Origin: Treponema sp. UBA4307 | GTDB lineage: Bacteria; Spirochaetota; Spirochaetia; Treponematales; Treponemataceae | NCBI GenBank assembly: GCA_002394685.1 | Contig: DGUP01000013.1 | Coordinates: 1-18,956, forward strand | DNA length: 18,956 bases | Direction of reading: 5' to 3' | Shown: in pieces, positions 14,826 through 18,956 of the stretch | Layout: every line of letters begins with the position of its first letter | Position numbering within the stretch: position 1 is the first letter of the stretch | Program-made: the position numbers and the translations under genes | The notes under the pieces: model-generated | What the model was told of the DNA's origin: nothing | Database searches by the model: none | Seen by the model: only the letters and a program-made list of their open reading frames with translations

Positions 14826-16592
14826 ATGGCAGTTGATGAAAAATTACAGACAATTCGTCACTCATGTGCTCATGTTATGGCACAGGCTGTTCTCAGATTG
14901 TATCCGGGAACAAAAATTGCAATCGGACCAGCAATTGACAATGGTTTTTATTACGATTTCGATTTTTCCACTACCACCACAAACACCAAGCCTTCAGAAA
15001 CAGATTTCCCTGCAATTGAAAAGGAAATGCGCAAAATTTTAGCAGAAAACCTGGACTTCATCCGTAAAGAAGTTTCTAAGGAAGAAGCTCTTAAGCTTTT
15101 TGCAGATCAGCCTTATAAGGTAGAACTGATTAACGATCTTCCAGAAGGAGAAACTATTTCTACTTATCAGCAGGGAGATTTTCTTGATCTTTGCCGTGGA
15201 CCTCACGTTTCAAATACAAAGGAAATTAATCAGCAGTCATTTAAGTTGATGAAGACTGCAGGTGCTTACTGGCGCGGTGACAGCGACAAGGCAATGCTTA
15301 CCCGTATTTATGCAGTTTGTTTTTACAAGCCGAATGATTTAAAGGATTATCTGGCAATGCTGGAAGAAGCAGATAAGCGTGACCACAGAAAGATTGGTGT
15401 TCAGCTTGACCTCTTCCACCTTGACCCTGAAGATCCAGGTCAGATTTTCTGGCATCCAAACGGATGGAAAATGTACCTGACACTTCAGGATTATATGCGT
15501 CAGAAAGAAATTGAAGACGGCTATGAAGAAGTAAACACTCCTGCAATAATGCCTCGTACTCTTTGGGAACGTTCAGGCCACTGGGGACATTATCAGAGAA
15601 ATATGTTCATTACTGAATCTGAAAAGCGTCTTTTTGCAATTAAGCCGATGAACTGTCCAGGTGCACTGGAAATCTTTAAGTCAAAGACTCGCTCTTATAA
15701 AGATCTGCCAATGCGTCTTGCTGAATTTGGACATGACGTGCGCAATGAACCAAGCGGTACTCTTCACGGAATTATGCGTGTACGAGGATTTGTTCAGGAT
15801 GATGCACATATTCTCTGTACTGAAGATCAGATTGAAAGCGAAGTTGAAAAGTTCTGCCGTCTTTTGATTGGTGTATATAAGGACTTTGGTTTTGATAAGG
15901 GACTTCTCGTTAAGCTTTCTACAATGCCGGAAGACCACGTTGGTGATGTTTCAACCTGGGAACATGCAGAAAAGGCTCTTGCAAATGCCTGTGTAGCTGC
16001 CGGAATGCAGTATGAGATTCAGCCTGGTGAAGGTGCTTTCTACGGTCCAAAACTTGAGTTTACCTTGCTGGATGCCCTTGGCCGTCAGTGGCAGTGTGGT
16101 ACAATTCAGCTGGACTACCAGCTTCCTTCTGCAGAACGTCTTAACGCTGAATATATTGGTGCAGATAACCAGAAACATCATCCTGTTATGCTTCACCGTG
16201 CAGTACTGGGATCAATGGAACGCTTCCTGGGTATTCTTATTGAAAACTACTCTGGTGCTATGCCTGCATGGCTGCACTTTGAACAGGCTGCAGTTGTTCC
16301 TGTAAGCCCTGATTTCAATGAATATGCAAAGAAGGTTTATTCAACTTTAGCCGCTGCTGGAATCCGTTGTAAGGCTTACACTGATGATGAAAATATGAAG
16401 AATAAGATTAAGCAGATTTCTTCTGAACACAAAACTCCATATATTCTGGTAGTTGGTGCAAAAGAAGCTGAAGAAAATTCAGTCTGCGTAAGATTCAGAT
16501 TCTCTTCAAAACTGCCACAGCAGACAATGAAACTGGAAGAGTTTAAGGAATACGTTCTTGAAAAAACAAGAACTCACTTTAACGGAATCTAA
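14826..16592 (+). CDS. thrS: Threonyl-tRNA synthetase lacking the N-terminal TGS domain
   Basis: Class II synthetase that charges tRNA-Thr and edits mischarged Ser-tRNA. The 588-residue protein starts directly in the editing domain: H12 and H16 (HSCAH) plus C123 and H127 (CRGPH) form the editing site. The usual roughly 60-residue TGS domain of the 640-aa bacterial enzyme is absent. The catalytic core carries the zinc ligands C277 (MNCPGA), H328 (DDAHIL) and H457 (HPVMLHRAVLGS), motif 2 (RNEPSGTLHGIMRVRGF), motif 3 (GSMERFLGILIEN) and the anticodon-binding domain (about 490-588). The start is fixed by GAAGG at 14814-14818; no upstream in-frame extension encoding TGS is seen. It stands alone, divergent from the 471-aa gene and convergent with murD. 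Confidence 0.97.
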   Translation: MAVDEKLQTIRHSCAHVMAQAVLRLYPGTKIAIGPAIDNGFYYDFDFSTTTTNTKPSETDFPAIEKEMRKILAENLDFIRKEVSKEEALKLFADQPYKVELINDLPEGETISTYQQGDFLDLCRGPHVSNTKEINQQSFKLMKTAGAYWRGDSDKAMLTRIYAVCFYKPNDLKDYLAMLEEADKRDHRKIGVQLDLFHLDPEDPGQIFWHPNGWKMYLTLQDYMRQKEIEDGYEEVNTPAIMPRTLWERSGHWGHYQRNMFITESEKRLFAIKPMNCPGALEIFKSKTRSYKDLPMRLAEFGHDVRNEPSGTLHGIMRVRGFVQDDAHILCTEDQIESEVEKFCRLLIGVYKDFGFDKGLLVKLSTMPEDHVGDVSTWEHAEKALANACVAAGMQYEIQPGEGAFYGPKLEFTLLDALGRQWQCGTIQLDYQLPSAERLNAEYIGADNQKHHPVMLHRAVLGSMERFLGILIENYSGAMPAWLHFEQAAVVPVSPDFNEYAKKVYSTLAAAGIRCKAYTDDENMKNKIKQISSEHKTPYILVVGAKEAEENSVCVRFRFSSKLPQQTMKLEEFKEYVLEKTRTHFNGI

Positions 16593-16610
16593 TTGAATCA
16601 ATAGCAGAAT

Positions 16611-16647
16611 AAAAGGCTGTCGCTTTTTCAAGTGGCAGCCTTTTTTT
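16611..16647. terminator. Intrinsic terminator after thrS
   Basis: A 15-bp stem (16611-16625 with 16630-16644, including two G-U pairs) with a TTTC loop is followed by seven T residues on the plus strand. In the other direction the T run is four bases, so it may also stop murD transcription less efficiently. Confidence 0.9.
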
Positions 16648-16658
16648 ATGTTAGATTT

Positions 16659-18224
16659 TTAGGAAAAAGTTTCCTTTACCATTGCCTTGAATTTATCTCC
16701 ACGGTCAAATTCGTTCAGGAACATTCCAAATGATGTTGCTCCAGGAGAGAAGACTACAGGTAATTCTCCGTCTGCTGCTGAACCATATAGTTTTTCTGCA
16801 CATCCCCCTTCCAGATTGGACTTAAGGATTTTAAGCAGAACTTCCAGAGAATCAAACGGTCCGTTGTACTGAACTTTTGCCTTGTCCAGAAGAGGTGTGA
16901 GTTTATCGGTTCCAGTTCCTGAAAGAAGATAGATTTCTTTCGGAAGATATTTAGTACCTGATTCTCCCATTAAAGTGCGGGCAAGTGGAACAAAGTCAAG
17001 ATTTTTATCAGTACCACCTGAAATCAGGACTACACTCTGGTTAAAGGACTGGCTTGCAGCGGCTGCAGCTTCCGGAACTGTTGCGGCAGAATCATTAAAG
17101 AAAACAACTTTTCTTGAATCCTTAGGGCAGGTCCATTCATGGAAGCGTTCCAGTCTGTGAGGAATGCCTTTCCAGGAACCTACTGCCTGAACAATCTTTT
17201 CTGCCGGAACACCCATCAGGTAAAGACAGAGGGCTGCATTTAAAACATTTGTCCTCATGTGATCTCCAGGTACCTGAAGGCTTCCCATGATTTTTTCTGT
17301 TTTACCATTAATCTGTACGTAACCGGAAATATTTCCGTCTGCTTCAGCTTTCTGATAAATACCACAAACTTCTGCAGGAAGGGTCTTTTTGCTGTAGCGG
17401 AGAACTTTAGCTTTTGTTTCAGATGCGAAATAATCTCCCCAGCACTTAAAGTCCGGATTTGGATTGCCTGCTTCACTCTGATATTTATCTTCATCACAGT
17501 CAAGAATTGTAAAATCATTTTCGTCTTGATCTGCAAAGATGAGTTTTTTGTCTTCTACATAAGGGTCCATTGCTCCGTACCAGTTCTGGTGATCCGGAAC
17601 AATTTTTGTAATAACTGAAATCTTTGGTTTAAGAAGTTTTCTTCCCCTCAGGTCAGACAGCTGCCAGCTTGAAAGTTCCAGTACAACCGGAGTTTTTTCA
17701 TTTGTTTCGTCAAGGAAGGTGAGGGGGCTGACTGTAATGTTACCGCCTAAAAATGTTGTAAAGCCAGACTGCTGAAGTCCGTGATAAATTGCGCTTACAG
17801 TTGAAGATTTTCCCTTGCTTCCTGTGACTGCAATAACCGGAGCTTTTGTAAAATTTAAGAAAATGCTTATATCGGTTTCAATTGCTTTTGCAGCTTCCAG
17901 ATATTTATTGCCCTGATATTTTACGCCGGGATTTTTAATTACACAGTCAGCAGTTTCAAAATCTTCCATACGGTGTTCGCCTAAAACGTACATGAGACGG
18001 CTGTGATCAATTGATTTGTCGCTGGTAATGGAATCGATTGTTGGTCTGAGCTGTTCTGTAGTCTTCATATCTGTGGCAATAACAAAGGCTCCATGTTTAA
18101 GGAAAAATTTAACGCAGGCTTCTCCTCCGCCGTTTAATCCTAAACCCATAACTGTGATTTTTTTGTCTTTGATATCTTCCAGAGATTTAAAAACACATCC
18201 CTGTGGATAAATATGTGCTTCCAT
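16659..18224 (-). CDS. murD: UDP-N-acetylmuramoyl-L-alanine--D-glutamate ligase MurD
   Basis: Cytosolic ATP-dependent ligase that adds D-glutamate to UDP-MurNAc-L-Ala in peptidoglycan synthesis. The N-terminal Rossmann-like domain (about 20-125, KITVMGLGLNGGGEA) binds the nucleotide sugar. The central ATPase domain has the P-loop TGSKGKSS at 134-141 (K139). The C-terminal domain follows GIPHRLERFHEW and NDSAATVPEA. At 521 residues it is longer than the usual 430-450, with insertions in the central and C-terminal domains. The segment NDSAATVPEA departs from the common DSKATN motif but resembles the DxxATxPxA variant of other MurD groups. AGGAG (18232-18236) lies 7 nt upstream of the start. No other cell-wall genes are adjacent; expression probably passes through the structured leader described separately. 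Confidence 0.93.
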   Translation of the reverse strand: MEAHIYPQGCVFKSLEDIKDKKITVMGLGLNGGGEACVKFFLKHGAFVIATDMKTTEQLRPTIDSITSDKSIDHSRLMYVLGEHRMEDFETADCVIKNPGVKYQGNKYLEAAKAIETDISIFLNFTKAPVIAVTGSKGKSSTVSAIYHGLQQSGFTTFLGGNITVSPLTFLDETNEKTPVVLELSSWQLSDLRGRKLLKPKISVITKIVPDHQNWYGAMDPYVEDKKLIFADQDENDFTILDCDEDKYQSEAGNPNPDFKCWGDYFASETKAKVLRYSKKTLPAEVCGIYQKAEADGNISGYVQINGKTEKIMGSLQVPGDHMRTNVLNAALCLYLMGVPAEKIVQAVGSWKGIPHRLERFHEWTCPKDSRKVVFFNDSAATVPEAAAAASQSFNQSVVLISGGTDKNLDFVPLARTLMGESGTKYLPKEIYLLSGTGTDKLTPLLDKAKVQYNGPFDSLEVLLKILKSNLEGGCAEKLYGSAADGELPVVFSPGATSFGMFLNEFDRGDKFKAMVKETFS

Positions 18225-18364
18225 AATCGTTCTCCTTTAATACTCCGCAATAGCGTTTGTGCAGGAGGCACGATATCGCAGTCCTGCCAACGGTAAAACT
18301 GCATGTGATAAAAAGTTCATGGAGTTACTCTTTATCACGCCTCCTTTTTTAAATTCCCTACAAT
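18225..18364 (-). promoter_or_regulatory. Structured murD 5' leader, candidate RNA switch
   Basis: From a promoter at 18371-18399 the murD mRNA would carry a leader of about 140 nt. On the minus strand AGGAGGCGTGATA (18333-18345) can pair over its full 13 bp with TATCGTGCCTCCT (18263-18275). A competing 12-bp local hairpin uses 18327-18338 and 18305-18316 with a 10-nt loop. A second local stem GCAGGA/TCCTGC (18282-18287 with 18261-18266) also uses the 3' arm. A further 5-bp stem is GCAGT/ACTGC (18298-18302 with 18278-18282). The long helix and the two local stems share bases, so two states are expected. Every non-Watson-Crick pair (two in the long helix, one in the 12-bp hairpin) is G-U on this strand and A-C on the other, supporting murD-sense RNA. 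It matches no riboswitch class I know. Confidence 0.55.
18237..18320 (-). CDS. Possible 27-codon leader peptide upstream of murD
   Basis: An ATG at 18320 opens a 27-codon frame, MNFLSHAVLPLAGLRYRASC and seven further residues, ending in TAA at 18237-18239, immediately before the murD Shine-Dalgarno sequence. GGAGG lies about 19 nt upstream of this ATG, too far for ordinary initiation, and an in-frame GTG at 18338 is too close to it. The frame is also covered by the RNA stems, so it may be incidental. Confidence 0.2.
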   Translation of the reverse strand: MNFLSHAVLPLAGLRYRASCTNAIAEY

Positions 18365-18370
18365 ATTAAG

Positions 18371-18399
18371 AGTATAACACGTTTATATGTACTTTTAAA
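18371..18399 (-). promoter_or_regulatory. Candidate murD promoter
   Basis: On the minus strand TATACT (18371-18376) is a near-consensus -10, with TTTAAA (18394-18399) 17 nt upstream as a weaker -35. Transcription would start near 18364. A TAATAT at 18364-18369 is an alternative -10. Confidence 0.5.
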
Positions 18400-18425
18400 A
18401 TACTTATGTAAAATTTAAAAAGTTC

Positions 18426-18454
18426 TTGCAATTATTAAATTAAAGATTTATATT
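18426..18454 (+). promoter_or_regulatory. Candidate promoter for the TrpX-like gene
   Basis: TTGCAA (18426-18431) and TATATT (18449-18454) are separated by 17 nt. Transcription would start near 18461, about 35 nt before the ATG. The structured region at 18261-18345 therefore lies upstream of this transcript, not within it. Confidence 0.6.
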
Positions 18455-18495
18455 GTTTCTATAAATAATAACATTATTATTCAGGAGTAAGAATT

Positions 18496-18956
18496 ATGAA
18501 AAAAACAATAGCTGTACTTTCAGCCGCTGCAATTTTGATGGCATTTACAGGCTGTACAAAAAAAGATAACACAAACGCGAAAACAAAAATCGGTATTGCA
18601 AAAATTGTTCAGCACGTTGCACTGGACTCTGTAGAACAGGGTATCATTGATGCAGTTAAGGCTGCTGGAATTGATGCTGAATATGATCTTCAGAATGCAA
18701 ATGGTGATGTTTCTACTGCAAACCAGATTGCAAATCAGTATGCGGGAGAAAAGGTTGATGTAGCTGTAGGAATTGCAACTCCAATCGCTGTAGCTCTTGC
18801 AAATACAATTAAGGACCGCCCTGTAGTTTTTGCAACTGTAACAGATCCTCTGGGAGCAGGTCTTGTTTCTACACTGGAACACGGTGAAGGAAACGTAACC
18901 GGTATGTCAGATGCAATTCCAACTGTTGAACATATTAAGATGTTTGCTGAACTTAC
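18496..18956 (+). CDS. TrpX-like ABC-transporter substrate-binding lipoprotein (3' end beyond window)
   Basis: The first 153 codons of a solute-binding lipoprotein. The signal peptide MKKTIAVLSAAAILMAFTGC ends at the lipobox Cys20. The following KIGIAKIVQHVALDSVEQGI, the segment ANQIANQYAGEKVDVAVGIA and VVFATVTDPLGAGLV are typical of the ABC_sub_bind family (PF04392), which includes TrpX-type binding proteins linked to tryptophan/tyrosine uptake. Members normally have a permease and an ATPase gene directly downstream, outside this window. The start is fixed by AGGAG (18483-18487) 8 nt upstream and by the signal peptide. The ligand cannot be decided from the N-terminal half. Confidence 0.9.
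   Translation, partial: MKKTIAVLSAAAILMAFTGCTKKDNTNAKTKIGIAKIVQHVALDSVEQGIIDAVKAAGIDAEYDLQNANGDVSTANQIANQYAGEKVDVAVGIATPIAVALANTIKDRPVVFATVTDPLGAGLVSTLEHGEGNVTGMSDAIPTVEHIKMFAEL

Noticed and set aside
18261..18302. Integron attC-like site, known from Treponema chromosomal integrons
   Set aside because: No RYYYAAC/GTTRRRY core pair at suitable spacing was found, and the flanking genes are ordinary housekeeping genes.
18261..18350. Plus-strand terminator: stem 18263-18275/18333-18345 followed by a run of T residues
   Set aside because: On the plus strand the helix has two A-C mismatches, no plus-strand gene lies upstream, and the TrpX-like promoter is downstream. The pairing is better on the minus strand.
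18520..18882. Minus-strand 120-codon open frame at the window end
   Set aside because: It is the antisense shadow of the TrpX-like lipoprotein gene and has a Cys/Asn-rich, non-protein-like composition.

Overview
The window looks like chromosome of a Treponema-type spirochaete, probably a gut or rumen commensal. This is inference from several things: spirochaetal-style lipoproteins, a threonyl-tRNA synthetase without a TGS domain, a MurD of the AAT-type variant, an AT-rich but not extreme base composition, and spirochaete-like small outer-membrane and extracytoplasmic proteins. No rRNA, tRNA, insertion sequence or CRISPR array was found, and no gap between genes exceeds about 300 bases.

Layout. 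(1) Bases 1-4570 hold the end of a type I restriction-modification locus: the last codons of an upstream hsdS-like ORF, a complete hsdS, and hsdR. hsdM is not in the window and presumably lies upstream. A 16-bp perfect hairpin closes the locus. (2) A small outer-membrane beta-barrel gene (minus) diverges from a four-gene plus-strand operon: coaBC (coenzyme A synthesis), a P1-family aminopeptidase overlapping it by 14 nt, an MscS channel with a Lys/Ala-rich tail, and a membrane-anchored alpha/beta hydrolase. (3) A separate promoter drives two overlapping genes for unrecognised lipoproteins (9834-11575), which converge on a minus-strand pair: an unrecognised 471-aa helical protein and an OppA-like solute-binding protein. 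(4) thrS (plus) converges on murD (minus). (5) murD diverges from the 5' part of a TrpX-like ABC-transporter lipoprotein that runs off the window end.

The most interesting non-coding element is the roughly 140-nt murD leader (about 18225-18364, minus). It contains a 13-bp long-range helix and a 12-bp local hairpin that share bases and cannot form together. All deviations from Watson-Crick pairing are G-U wobbles on the murD-sense strand but A-C mismatches on the other strand, which argues for a selected, murD-sense RNA switch. The leader also contains a 27-codon ORF ending at the murD ribosome-binding site. Other points worth attention are the tandem hsdS arrangement with a 24-bp direct repeat, two promoters placed so close to their start codons that the mRNAs should be leaderless, and a beta-aminopeptidase-family gene translationally linked to coaBC.
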